Shown here: piece by piece, positions 8,099-16,092 of the stretch | How the letters are laid out: every line of letters starts with the position of its first letter | Position numbering within the stretch: the first letter of the stretch is position 1 | From: Chitinophagales bacterium | GTDB lineage: Bacteria > Bacteroidota > Bacteroidia > Chitinophagales > Chitinophagaceae | Reading direction: 5' to 3' | DNA length: 64,000 nt | NCBI GenBank assembly: GCA_015655125.1 | Contig: JAATFP010000106.1 | Location: forward strand, 1-64,000 | The notes under the pieces: generated by a model | Told to the model about the DNA's origin: nothing | What the model saw: the letters and a program-made list of their open reading frames with translations, nothing else | Databases searched by the model: none | Made by a program: the position numbers and the translations under genes

Positions 8099-8521
8099 TT
8101 AGATTTTTGTCAAAGTCAACATTTTTGGTAAAACTGAAATTGGCTGGGTAGTTGGTTCCCCTGGGGTTGGGTTTGTTCTAATTATGAAATGTCTGTCTCC
8201 GGATAATTTAAACGTTGCTTGTGTTGTCGATCCCGGCACAAAAGAGAGTCTTAAAAAGCAGCTGTTATGAAGTGAGAGATCCCAAAAAGTGGTGAATCAG
8301 ATGGTAGTTGGGTCTTCCGCATGGCCTATCAGCGTTGTTTTTAGGTCTCTGCTCACGTCAGTATGATTAACTGATTCAAACGCTGTATAATCGAAGTCCC
8401 CTATCAGGAAGCAGTTCAGTCATTAGGGGCGGTTTAGGATTGTGAAGATAATGTTTCCTATAGAAGATCCGCCATTAAAATTGGTATAGAAAAAATGACT
8501 ACAAAAGCCAGCCAGTCGCGC
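8099..8521 (-). pseudogene. Probable decayed coding sequence of unknown function
   Basis: Reading the minus strand in one fixed frame from 8521 to the TAA at 8099-8101 gives about 140 codons of protein-like sequence interrupted by only three stops, an adjacent TAA-TGA pair and a single TGA. The segments between stops include GFCSHFFYTNFNGGSSIGNI, FLIGDFDYTAFESVNHTDV and LSGDRHFIIRTNPTPGEP. No start codon is visible at the left end. A hairpin terminator lies just beyond its 3' end in the right orientation. I do not recognise the family. The coding-like composition could be chance in a ~880-base gap, so this is a moderate-to-weak call; the rest of 7743-8624 shows no intact gene. Confidence 0.35.
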
Positions 8522-8624
8522 AATGCACGTTATTATTATTTAATTTGACGATTTTAACCAGTGAAATATTCTATGCATAAAAAAGCCTGGAAATTTTTCG
8601 GGACTTTTTATCATGACCCGATCA

Positions 8625-9053
8625 TTAATTATCCAGATTCATTGGTTGTCTCACTGCACCTATGCGGCCGCCATTCTTATTTTGTTGGCGCCTTTTACGA
8701 AGGACATCGATCATTTTATCGCGAAATGCTGCGTCTGTTTTAAAGAAAGTATTGGTTCGATCCACGCCGATGATCTTCACAAAACGGTCCTGGTATTTCT
8801 TCCGGATATTCAGCGTGGTCTGTTGCCGTTCCAGTTCATTTTGATTAAGGTTGGCTGTCTTGATTTCTGCGTCAAACTGCGCATGTATTGGCCAGAAGCG
8901 TTGTGCTTCATCTTCCGTAAGGTTAATTTCCTTTGTGATGTAAGCGATATACAATGCTTCCACACGTTGTCCCTGCTTTGGCTGATCATTTTGCGCGGAA
9001 GCCACCGAAATACTTCCGATAAAAATAGCCATGTAAAGTAAAATCTGTTTCAT
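8625..9053 (-). CDS. Small secreted Spy/sensor-like protein of an ECF sigma operon
   Basis: A 142-aa protein with a clear signal peptide (MKQILLYMAIFIGSISVASAQ) followed by a helical, charged mature part. The stretch ALYIAYITKEINLTEDEAQR, continuing FWPIHAQFD, resembles the helical Spy/CpxP-like periplasmic proteins encoded beside ECF sigma factors in Bacteroidota. It is the third gene of a minus-strand operon after the sigma factor and the membrane anti-sigma-like protein. ATG at 9053 is chosen because the signal peptide starts there. A form starting at 9077 would prepend eight residues and overlap the preceding gene. A role in envelope-stress buffering or feedback is inferred from context only. 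Confidence 0.7.
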   Translation of the reverse strand: MKQILLYMAIFIGSISVASAQNDQPKQGQRVEALYIAYITKEINLTEDEAQRFWPIHAQFDAEIKTANLNQNELERQQTTLNIRKKYQDRFVKIIGVDRTNTFFKTDAAFRDKMIDVLRKRRQQNKNGGRIGAVRQPMNLDN

Positions 9054-9063
9054 AAAATACTTA

Positions 9064-9822
9064 TTAGTTTTTCGCACTGTTTACATCAATCTTATTGAGG
9101 AACTCATCGAGTGTTTTATCGTTGATAATATAATCTTCTACTGCAGGCAGATTGGCATCGTCAGCCGCCGATGCAACCAACGCTGCGTCTACATCCTGGC
9201 CGCTTTCCTTAAGATATTGTTCAATGTCCTTGTCTGATAGTTTACTGAATTCCGTTTCAAAGCTATTGTTCTTTACGATCTGGTTTGCTGTAGCATACAG
9301 CGGATCCTTCAAGGCCGATCCGGTGCCGCTTTTATTACCTGCAAGATTAAAAATTCCCAATCCGATAATGCCGGCTATGGCTGCTGCGGCCATGTATTTT
9401 ACCAGGCCGGAGCGTTTTTTCATCTCCACTACCTTTGTTTTAGGCGCCACATTTTCCAGGATCCGACCTGATACATTGTCAAAATATTTCGGAGGAACCT
9501 TAAAGATGTTTTGATTGCCGATTGCAGCTATTGCCGGAGATAATTCCTGCATTTCCGCCACTGATGAAATGGCGCTTCCGGTCTTTATCTTCGCTAAAAT
9601 ATCTGTTGCCAACCCATCAAAATACCCTTCAGGAACTGATCGTGAAGGGTGTCCGACATCATTAAACGAAGGTATTATATCTGATTGTATGAGTGCTAAA
9701 ACGCTGGAAGGCAGTTCGTTGAAATAATTGTCAGGAACCCTGAGCAAATTGATCTTAGGTATAGCGGCCAATGCCGGGCTCAGTGCTGATAATTCGTCGT
9801 GTATTTCGTTATTACTGGTCAT
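9064..9822 (-). CDS. Membrane-anchored anti-sigma-factor-like protein
   Basis: A 252-aa protein with one central membrane segment (about residues 142-163, KYMAAAAIAGIIGLGIFNLAG). The N-terminal cytoplasmic half carries a threefold repeat built around a V-P-x-x-Y-F core: VPDNYFNELPSSVL near residue 30, VPEGYFDGLATDIL near 63 and VPPKYFDNVSGRIL near 109. The periplasmic half is acidic. It lies directly behind an ECF sigma factor gene (34-base gap) and ahead of a small secreted helical protein, the usual place for an anti-sigma factor. The repeat is not the classical ZAS zinc finger, since no HxxxCxxC motif is present, so the function is inferred from topology and context. Confidence 0.6.
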   Translation of the reverse strand: MTSNNEIHDELSALSPALAAIPKINLLRVPDNYFNELPSSVLALIQSDIIPSFNDVGHPSRSVPEGYFDGLATDILAKIKTGSAISSVAEMQELSPAIAAIGNQNIFKVPPKYFDNVSGRILENVAPKTKVVEMKKRSGLVKYMAAAAIAGIIGLGIFNLAGNKSGTGSALKDPLYATANQIVKNNSFETEFSKLSDKDIEQYLKESGQDVDAALVASAADDANLPAVEDYIINDKTLDEFLNKIDVNSAKN

Positions 9823-9856
9823 TCTGGGCTTGTAGACTCTTACTGATGATTAAAGT

Positions 9857-10408
9857 TTAATGATTTAATATAAAATCCTCTATCTTTTTTACTGCATGAT
9901 GATAGCTTGCTTTTAAGGCGCCCTCGCTGGTTTCGAGTACCCGGCTCATCTCTTCATAAGGCATTTCTTCGTAATATCGTAGGTTAAAAACTGCCTTTTG
10001 CTTGTCGGGCAATCGTTGAATGGCGAGTTGCAGTTTCCATTCGAGTTTGTTACCGTCAAAATCTTTGTCGGCAACCAGTTTATTACTCATCGGGCTGTCA
10101 TCATCGCTTATGGAAATAGCAGAGCGCTTTTTTTGTTGTTCCAGGAAAGTGAGGCTCTCATTGGTAGCGATCCTGTACATCCAGGTATACAGCTGGCTAT
10201 CTTCCCGGAAATTGTCGAGATTCTTCCAAACTTTAATGAACATATTCTGTAATACATCATTGGCATCCTCATGATCCACCACCATACGACGGATATGCCA
10301 ATATAATTTTTCCTGGTACTTTTTTACAATGGCAGTATAAGCCAACTCCCGGGTAGCTTCAATTTTAAACTGCAGTAATAATTCTTTATCATCTGGATGT
10401 TCGGCCAT
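9857..10408 (-). CDS. RNA polymerase sigma factor, ECF (sigma-70) family
   Basis: A 183-aa ECF sigma factor. Region 2 is visible in AYTAIVKKYQEKLYWHIRRM, followed by VVDHEDANDVLQNMFIKVWK and the 2.4-like FREDSQLYTWMYRIATN. Region 4 is visible as IQRLPDKQKAVFNLRYYEEM and then PYEEMSRVLETSEGALKASYH, a helix-turn-helix that binds the -35 element. ATG at 10408 is used; a TTG four codons earlier lies in repeat sequence. It is the first gene of a three-gene operon with the anti-sigma-like and Spy-like genes, suggesting that it controls its own operon in response to an envelope signal. Its regulon cannot be read from this window. Confidence 0.92.
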   Translation of the reverse strand: MAEHPDDKELLLQFKIEATRELAYTAIVKKYQEKLYWHIRRMVVDHEDANDVLQNMFIKVWKNLDNFREDSQLYTWMYRIATNESLTFLEQQKKRSAISISDDDSPMSNKLVADKDFDGNKLEWKLQLAIQRLPDKQKAVFNLRYYEEMPYEEMSRVLETSEGALKASYHHAVKKIEDFILNH

Positions 10409-10410
10409 AA

Positions 10411-10492
10411 GAAAGTTCAAGGTTGAAAGTTCAAAGTTAAACGTTTAAGGGACAAAGTTCAATGTTCAACTTTGAACTTTCAACGTTGAACC
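10411..10492. repeat. GTTCAA/GTTGAA repeat tract with self-complementary halves
   Basis: The spacer upstream of the ECF sigma gene contains repeated AAGTTCAAGGTTGAAAGTTC-type heptamers followed by their complement (CAACTTTGAACTTTCAACG), so the region can form an imperfect hairpin. It belongs to the same repeat class as 6900-6978. Confidence 0.75.
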
Positions 10493-10495
10493 AAA

Positions 10496-11239
10496 CTAAC
10501 GTCCGAAATCATCGCCATAATCTTCTGCATATTTTTCATAACGTTTGATCAGTACGATATTCTTCTTCTCAATATCGGTCAGCGCATTTTTGATATCGAT
10601 CGTATTAGGTACGTACCAATCCTTGTTTTCAAATTCTTCGCGGAGCGTTTTTTTCTTAAAACAAAATCCATGACGGGCAAAAATTTCATTGCGCATCCTT
10701 TCAAGTTCAGGCTTCATAAGGTTCTCCACATCTTCTTCTTTCAGCAGTCTTTTTGATGCTTCCGGAAATTCACCCACATCCTGCAGATATCTGAATGACT
10801 TGCGTTGCAGACTGTATTCCTTTTCTTTGAGTGTTTCTGTGGGCTTATTTGGTTTCCAGGTACCTTTAACCAGATCCGGTTGCGCCGCATCAATTGTGAA
10901 GTTAAAGGAGCCATCATATTGATCATCGCCGGGTTCGTTAGCCACAATATTATATTTTCCGTTCAGTTCCGTAACTGTGCCTTTAAATGGACGATCATTG
11001 CCGCCAACAACGCTTCGGCCCTCGATGGTATCGTTTGAAGCCTTTGTGATCAGCAAGGTAATCTTGTTGTCGCCAAAACTACCGACATATGAGCCCAACA
11101 GATTGATGGCAGCCGTTACAGGATTTACCGCAACTACAGTATCTTTAGACGCAGATGGATCGACAGACTTATTTTTATCATTATTGCAACTGCATAATAT
11201 GATTGCAAGCAATGAAAACGTTAAGATGGATCGTTTCAT
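10496..11239 (-). CDS. Lipoprotein with C-terminal YARHG domain
   Basis: A 247-aa predicted lipoprotein. The N-terminal signal ends in a lipobox-like LLAIILCSC, with acylation most likely at C18 after Ser, followed by an Asn/Lys/Ser-rich linker. The middle region (about 50-135) looks like a beta-rich domain with repeated GxxxxxxF/Y patterns. The C-terminal part matches the YARHG domain, an extracytoplasmic domain of unknown function. Visible core residues are MRNEIFARHGFCFKKKTL, then EFENKDWYVPN and DIEKKNIVLIKRYE. The mature protein is probably tethered to the outer membrane. It is divergent from the DUF2306 gene with almost no spacer, so one of the two start codons or promoters must lie inside the neighbour. 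Confidence 0.75.
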   Translation of the reverse strand: MKRSILTFSLLAIILCSCNNDKNKSVDPSASKDTVVAVNPVTAAINLLGSYVGSFGDNKITLLITKASNDTIEGRSVVGGNDRPFKGTVTELNGKYNIVANEPGDDQYDGSFNFTIDAAQPDLVKGTWKPNKPTETLKEKEYSLQRKSFRYLQDVGEFPEASKRLLKEEDVENLMKPELERMRNEIFARHGFCFKKKTLREEFENKDWYVPNTIDIKNALTDIEKKNIVLIKRYEKYAEDYGDDFGR

Positions 11240-11242
11240 AAA

Positions 11243-11917
11243 GTGTTGTTTTATGTAAAATACAATTTTTTGACAGCAACAAAAAAAAACATCGTTAACA
11301 TTTTCCTATTATCTGCACTGGCATTTTTTTCCTTCCTGATGCTGCGGATTATTGCGCTGTATATTCCTGTGCAAAACGATGCGGCGTTTTTACAACTCAA
11401 GCAACAATATATTCATATTACAGAATGGCGCGTCGCTTTCTTCACACATGTGTTCAGCAGCATACTGGCGCTGATGGCGGGTTTTACACAGTTTTCCAAA
11501 ACATTCCTGAGAAAGTATCCAAAAATGCACCGGCAATTCGGATACGTTTACGTAATCAACATCCTGATGGTGACCGGCCCGGCCGGTTTGCTGATGAGTT
11601 TTTATGCAAACGGTGGCATCGGTTCGAGAATAGGCTTCATAATTTTGTCCGTATTATGGATCGCTACTACTTCCATTGCTTTATACAAAGCCGTTAAGAA
11701 AAAGTTCACTTCGCACCGCATCTGGATGATACGAAGTTTTGCGCTCACCTTATCTGCCGTCACTTTAAGAATATGGAAAGTACTGTTGGCTAATTTTACA
11801 GAAATTCCGCCAATGGACAGGTACAGGATCATCGCCTGGCTGGGATGGACATTGAACTTATTGATGGCAGAATGTATCATTTATTTTTATATCTCGAAGC
11901 GGCCGCGACAAACATAA
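11243..11917 (+). CDS. DUF2306-type multipass membrane protein
   Basis: A 224-aa hydrophobic protein with about six membrane segments. Characteristic residues of the DUF2306 family are the early YIPVQNDAAFLQLKQ region, HVFSSILALMAGFTQF, the KMHRQFGYVYV motif with conserved His, and FTSHRIWMIRSFALTLSAV. Conserved histidines in membrane helices suggest haem or metal binding, but the function is unknown. The start is uncertain: GTG at 11243 lies three bases from the divergent lipoprotein start. TTG at 11270 (LTATKKN) would still leave the first membrane segment complete. No in-frame ATG precedes that segment. Confidence 0.75.
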   Translation: MLFYVKYNFLTATKKNIVNIFLLSALAFFSFLMLRIIALYIPVQNDAAFLQLKQQYIHITEWRVAFFTHVFSSILALMAGFTQFSKTFLRKYPKMHRQFGYVYVINILMVTGPAGLLMSFYANGGIGSRIGFIILSVLWIATTSIALYKAVKKKFTSHRIWMIRSFALTLSAVTLRIWKVLLANFTEIPPMDRYRIIAWLGWTLNLLMAECIIYFYISKRPRQT

Positions 11918-11940
11918 AGTGCCGGAAGGTATTTCTGTAT

Positions 11941-12408
11941 TTAATCCTTAACAAAATGTTTTGCAAGCATCACAATCTGCCCCAGATGATAGGCGTCGTG
12001 CTGAATGATGCCATGAATATGTTTATAGTTTGAATAACCATTTGGGGGATAAAGCCGATCCAGCTCTTTTTCCGTCAAATGGTCCAGGAATATTTCCCAG
12101 TCGCGTTCGCTTTGGGCTAAATTTTCCTGCGTTTGCCGCCAGGCATCTTCTGAAATATCTTTTACCGGAAGAAAATAATTATGGTCCGGTGTTTTTATTT
12201 CGATGCTTTTCACTCGCTGTAAAACATTTTCGCGCCAGCTGATGAGGTGATTCGCTATTTCCCAGATAGAATTCACTTCGGGAGAAAATTTTTTCGCAGC
12301 ATGTTTCGCGGAAATATTTTTCAAGGTACCGGCAATCGTGATCTCGAGCCACGGATCGCCGGTATACAATTCTTCAAATAATAGTTTGATACGTTTTGCT
12401 TCGCTCAT
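11941..12408 (-). CDS. DinB-like four-helix bundle protein
   Basis: A 155-aa protein of the DinB/YfiT superfamily, whose members bind a divalent metal with three histidines and often act as thiol-dependent transferases or bacillithiol S-transferase relatives. The probable ligands are the His in IANHLISWRENVL and the two in IHGIIQHDAYHLGQIVML near the C-terminus. ATG at 12408 (MSEAKR) is used instead of an upstream start that would add six residues. It is a single-gene unit convergent with the DUF2306 gene. The substrate cannot be inferred. Confidence 0.8.
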   Translation of the reverse strand: MSEAKRIKLLFEELYTGDPWLEITIAGTLKNISAKHAAKKFSPEVNSIWEIANHLISWRENVLQRVKSIEIKTPDHNYFLPVKDISEDAWRQTQENLAQSERDWEIFLDHLTEKELDRLYPPNGYSNYKHIHGIIQHDAYHLGQIVMLAKHFVKD

Positions 12409-12465
12409 AAAAAATATTTTAAGCAAGTAATTGTTTCAACCGGTGATCTGCTTGTAAAAATAAAA

Positions 12466-12488
12466 AAACCAACCATGAAGGTTGGTTT
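12466..12488 (-). terminator. Terminator after the transketolase gene
   Basis: AAACCAACC at 12466-12474 and GGTTGGTTT at 12480-12488 form a perfect nine-base stem with a five-base loop. On the minus strand the stem is followed by TTTTA-rich sequence. Confidence 0.8.
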
Positions 12489-12509
12489 CCTGTATAGAAA
12501 TAAGTTGCT

Positions 12510-13466
12510 TTATTTTTTCCTGGCCAGAACGGTATCCACTGCCGAAACGATGAAGTCTGTATCCAGTCCGTATTTCGTAAGAAGATCCGTTGGTTTTCCG
12601 CTTTCGCCGAAAGTGTCCTTTGTACCCACGTATTCGATGGGAACGGGGAAATGAGTGGCGGCTACCTGCGCAATGCTGTCGCCCAAACCGCCGATGATAT
12701 TATGTTCTTCACAGGTAACGGCACAACCGGTTTTTTCGATAGAACCCCGTACAGCTTCCACATCCAGCGGTTTGATCGTATGGATGTTGATAAGATCAAC
12801 GCTGATCCCTTTTGCTTCAAGGATACGCGCAGCTTCCACGGCTTTCCAAACAAGATGGCCGCAAGCGAATATAGACACATCTTTTCCTTCATTCAGTTTC
12901 TGTGCTTTACCGATCACGAAATCTTCTTCTTTGGTAAAGATCGGCCAAACCGGGCGGCCGAAGCGCAGGTATACCGGACCTTCATAATCGGCGATTGCTT
13001 TGGTGGCGGCTTTTGTTTGATTATAATCTGCAGGGACGATTACTGTCATGCCGGGCAACATTTTCATCAGCCCGATATCTTCCAGTATCTGATGCGTAGC
13101 GCCGTCTTCTCCTAAAGTAAGGCCCGCATGTGAAGCGCAAATCTTTACATTCTTATTGCTATAAGCTACGCTTTGGCGGATCTGGTCATATACGCGCCCG
13201 GTACTGAAATTTGCAAAAGTAGTTGTGTAGGGAATTTTTCCACCAATTGTCAGCCCCGCGCCGATACCGATCATATTTGCTTCTGCAATTCCGCATTGTA
13301 TAAACCTTTCCGGGAATTCTTTTATGAAGCCCTGTAATTTGAGTGACCCAGCCAGGTCGGCTGTAAGGGCCACTATATTTTCATTTTTGCGTGCTGCTTC
13401 CAGGATCCCATCACCGAAACCACTACGGGTGTCTTTATTACCGGTTACTTCTATTTTGTCGAGCAT
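12510..13466 (-). CDS. Transketolase, C-terminal subunit
   Basis: A 318-aa protein equal to the pyrimidine-binding plus C-terminal domains of transketolase, the thiamine-diphosphate enzyme of the pentose phosphate pathway. Visible hallmarks are TRSGFGDGILEAARKNENIV at the start, QCGIAEANMIGIGAGLTIGG with the catalytic Glu (E83) that activates thiamine diphosphate, HAGLTLGEDGATHQ, and PVYLRFGR. The pyrophosphate-binding N-terminal half (with GDGxxxEG) is absent, so it must pair with a separately encoded subunit that is not next door here. It is monocistronic, with a terminator on its 3' side and the galE terminator on its 5' side. Confidence 0.9.
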   Translation of the reverse strand: MLDKIEVTGNKDTRSGFGDGILEAARKNENIVALTADLAGSLKLQGFIKEFPERFIQCGIAEANMIGIGAGLTIGGKIPYTTTFANFSTGRVYDQIRQSVAYSNKNVKICASHAGLTLGEDGATHQILEDIGLMKMLPGMTVIVPADYNQTKAATKAIADYEGPVYLRFGRPVWPIFTKEEDFVIGKAQKLNEGKDVSIFACGHLVWKAVEAARILEAKGISVDLINIHTIKPLDVEAVRGSIEKTGCAVTCEEHNIIGGLGDSIAQVAATHFPVPIEYVGTKDTFGESGKPTDLLTKYGLDTDFIVSAVDTVLARKK

Positions 13467-13536
13467 AAATTTTTATTTACGATTTCAATGTTCATTAGTA
13501 ATTACCAATTAATCTTTTTGCGGCTGTAAGTTAATT

Positions 13537-13563
13537 AAAAAAGCGGCTTTAAATCCGCTTTTT
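13537..13563 (-). terminator. Terminator after galE
   Basis: AAAAAGCGG (13537-13545) pairs with CCGCTTTTT (13555-13563) around a nine-base loop. On the minus strand the stem is followed by a run of T, placing it about 40 bases after the galE stop. Confidence 0.8.
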
Positions 13564-13604
13564 ATCGAAATGTATTTGAATTTGTAATTCGTAATTTTTA
13601 ATTC

Positions 13605-14633
13605 TTAATTAGAAATTGCCTGCAATTTCTTCTCCCATTCCCATGCCGTATGCATCATGGCTTCCAGGTCAAACTTCGGATCCCAGCCAAGCAAGGTAGT
13701 AGCGCGGTCATTGTTTGCATAAATGGCGATTACATCGCCGGAACGGCGGCCCGCTAAAATGTAGTTCAGGGCTTGCCCGCTTACTTTTTCAAACATCCTG
13801 ATTACCTCCAATACGGTGTAGCCGATGCCTGTACCGAGATTGAAAATATCGCAGTTCGATTCATTCCTTTCTTCGATGAGGTAGTTCAGTGCCAACGTAT
13901 GTGCATGCGCAATGTCGGATACATGGATGAAATCACGAAGGCAACTTCCGTCTTTTGTATTGTAGTCGGTACCCCAAACCTGCATCTGCGGCAGTTTTCC
14001 GATAGCTGTTTGGGTGATAGCAGGAATAAGATTGGCCGGCCGTCCTAACGGAATTTCACCGATCAGTCCGCTGGGATGCGCTCCTACAGGATTAAAATAA
14101 CGCAAAAGGATCGCATTCATGCCCGGGTAACTGTTGATGGTTTGTTTCACAATATCTTCGCCCATTTGCTTGGTGCTTCCATACGGTGATTCAGCCGGTT
14201 TGAAGGGCGTGTTTTCCGTCACCGGAATTTTATCGGGATTGCCATACACCGTGCAGGATGAAGAGAACACAAAGTGCGGCACGTGAAATTCTTCTGCGCA
14301 ACGTAAAATATTAATGAGCGAATTGAGGTTGTTGTCAAAATACATCAGCGGATTTTCGACTGATTCACCAACAGCCTTATATGCTGCAAAGTGGATGATC
14401 CCCGTGATATCGCTGTTTTCCTGGAAGATGGCAAAAGTATCGTCAAAGTTGCAGAGGTCCACCGTGTAGTTTTTCACTTTTTTACCGATGATCTTTTCAA
14501 CGCCATCAAGAATGCTGATGCTGCTGCGACTGTTGTTGTCGACAGAGATCACTTCAAAACCGTTCTGAACAAGATCAACGATCGTGTGTGAACCTATGTA
14601 TCCGCAGCCACCGGTAACCAGTATTTTTTTCAT
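13605..14633 (-). CDS. galE: UDP-glucose 4-epimerase
   Basis: GalE interconverts UDP-glucose and UDP-galactose in the cytoplasm for galactose metabolism and surface-polysaccharide synthesis. The 342-aa length fits the family. The NAD-binding GGCGYIGSHT motif is at residues 8-17. The catalytic Ser/Tyr-Lys set appears as FSSSCTVYG and SPYGSTKQMGED, and LRYFNPVGAHPSG is a strong GalE signature. ATG at 14633 (MKKILV) is chosen; the codon before it is TTG. It stands alone on the minus strand with its own terminator. The region upstream (14634-14831) has no gene. Confidence 0.95.
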   Translation of the reverse strand: MKKILVTGGCGYIGSHTIVDLVQNGFEVISVDNNSRSSISILDGVEKIIGKKVKNYTVDLCNFDDTFAIFQENSDITGIIHFAAYKAVGESVENPLMYFDNNLNSLINILRCAEEFHVPHFVFSSSCTVYGNPDKIPVTENTPFKPAESPYGSTKQMGEDIVKQTINSYPGMNAILLRYFNPVGAHPSGLIGEIPLGRPANLIPAITQTAIGKLPQMQVWGTDYNTKDGSCLRDFIHVSDIAHAHTLALNYLIEERNESNCDIFNLGTGIGYTVLEVIRMFEKVSGQALNYILAGRRSGDVIAIYANNDRATTLLGWDPKFDLEAMMHTAWEWEKKLQAISN

Positions 14634-14831
14634 CAAGCATGATAGTTTTGATAAAAATAAGGAAAGTTTGGTATAAGGGTGTAGGTATTAGGTTTAAGGC
14701 GCCGGGTTTCAGAAATAAGTATTTTGATCGGGAGTGTCAGGAAAGTATTTATGCGACATTGGCCAACTGCTAATTAGCAAATTTTAAACGGCTCGTCCGG
14801 TGCCTTACAACTGATGTTTTAGGCCTTACAC

Positions 14832-16040
14832 TTATTTGGAAAAGTAATGTACCATGTAATAGATGATCGTTGCAAAAACTGCGCTGATAGGGATCGTAAT
14901 GATCCAGGCCCAGAGCAGGTTTACGGTTACGCCCCATCTTACTGCGGACAACCTTTTTGTGGCGCCTACGCCAATGATGGAACCCGTTATGGTGTGCGTT
15001 GTACTTACCGGTATTTTCAGCATTTCGGTGATGAATAATGTAAGTGCGCCGGCAGATTCCGCGGCCACGCCCTCAAATGGCGTTACCTTGGTGATGCGGG
15101 TTCCCATTGTTTTGATGATCTTCCAGCCGCCGCTCATGGTTCCGAAAGCGATAGCAGTATAACAGGCCAGCGGCACCCAATTAGGCATCTGCGAAAATTT
15201 TTCGATGTGCCCCTCACTGATCAATGCCACTGTGATGATCCCCATCACCTTCTGGGCATCATTGCCACCATGACCGATACTAAAAGCTGCGGAAGAAACC
15301 AGCTGCATTTTTTTGAACCATCTCTCCGACTGCGCGTAATTAAGATTGCTAAGAAATAAGGAGAAAATGCTAAGTGCGATGATGATGAAGCCGATGAGCA
15401 CCCATTTGAAATTGTGTGAGTAAAACAACACTTTTAGAAAGTAACTATCGTAATGTGTCTTTAGCTTCGACGGATCTGTTTCGATCTGGGTATACAATAA
15501 AAATATCGTTCCGGCTATGATCAGCAAGGCAATCAATTTTGGAAGAATTCCTTTCCGGAAGGAATTGAGGAACCACATGGAAATAATGAAAGCCACTACC
15601 ATTCCGAGTATGGGGGCGATTACGATAAAGCCTATGATCTTTAGCATGATGGGTGTATTGATCACGCTGAAACTTCCGGCTGAAGCAACCGCTGCGCCTG
15701 TAAAGCCGCCGATCAGCGTATGCGAAGAGCTTGACGGGATGCCATACCACCACGTGATGAGGTTCCAGATGATGGCCGCTATCAATCCTGAAAGGATTAC
15801 TTCCAGGCCGATGGAGCCGTTCACCGTTTTGGCGATGGTTTCACCCACACCGTGATCCTTAAAAATAAAATAAGCGACGAAATTGAAAAGTGCCGCCCAG
15901 ATAACAGCCTGAAAAGGCGTCAGTACTTTTGTGGAAACGATTGTTGCGATCGCATTGGCCGCATCATGAAAACCATTGATGTAATCAAAAATGAGCGCTA
16001 ACACAATGATGGCGATCAGCAGTATAGAAAATTCTGGCAT
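14832..16040 (-). CDS. pit: Inorganic phosphate transporter, Pit family
   Basis: A 402-aa polytopic membrane protein of about ten segments that takes up metal-phosphate with protons, usually as the low-affinity phosphate system. The duplicated PiT signature is seen as FDYINGFHDAANAIATIVST near residue 20 and SIGHGGNDAQKVMGIITVAL near residue 255. WWYGIPSSSSHTLIGGFTG and IPVSTTHTITGSIIGVGATK are the matching internal repeats. It lies 52 bases downstream of the DUF47 gene on the same strand, the classical pair. A porin and other putative phosphate-uptake genes follow in the opposite direction. Confidence 0.94.
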   Translation of the reverse strand: MPEFSILLIAIIVLALIFDYINGFHDAANAIATIVSTKVLTPFQAVIWAALFNFVAYFIFKDHGVGETIAKTVNGSIGLEVILSGLIAAIIWNLITWWYGIPSSSSHTLIGGFTGAAVASAGSFSVINTPIMLKIIGFIVIAPILGMVVAFIISMWFLNSFRKGILPKLIALLIIAGTIFLLYTQIETDPSKLKTHYDSYFLKVLFYSHNFKWVLIGFIIIALSIFSLFLSNLNYAQSERWFKKMQLVSSAAFSIGHGGNDAQKVMGIITVALISEGHIEKFSQMPNWVPLACYTAIAFGTMSGGWKIIKTMGTRITKVTPFEGVAAESAGALTLFITEMLKIPVSTTHTITGSIIGVGATKRLSAVRWGVTVNLLWAWIITIPISAVFATIIYYMVHYFSK

Positions 16041-16092
16041 TTAATTTTTTTTTGTGCTTATTATCCAACCACAATTCTTAATTCGTAATTAG

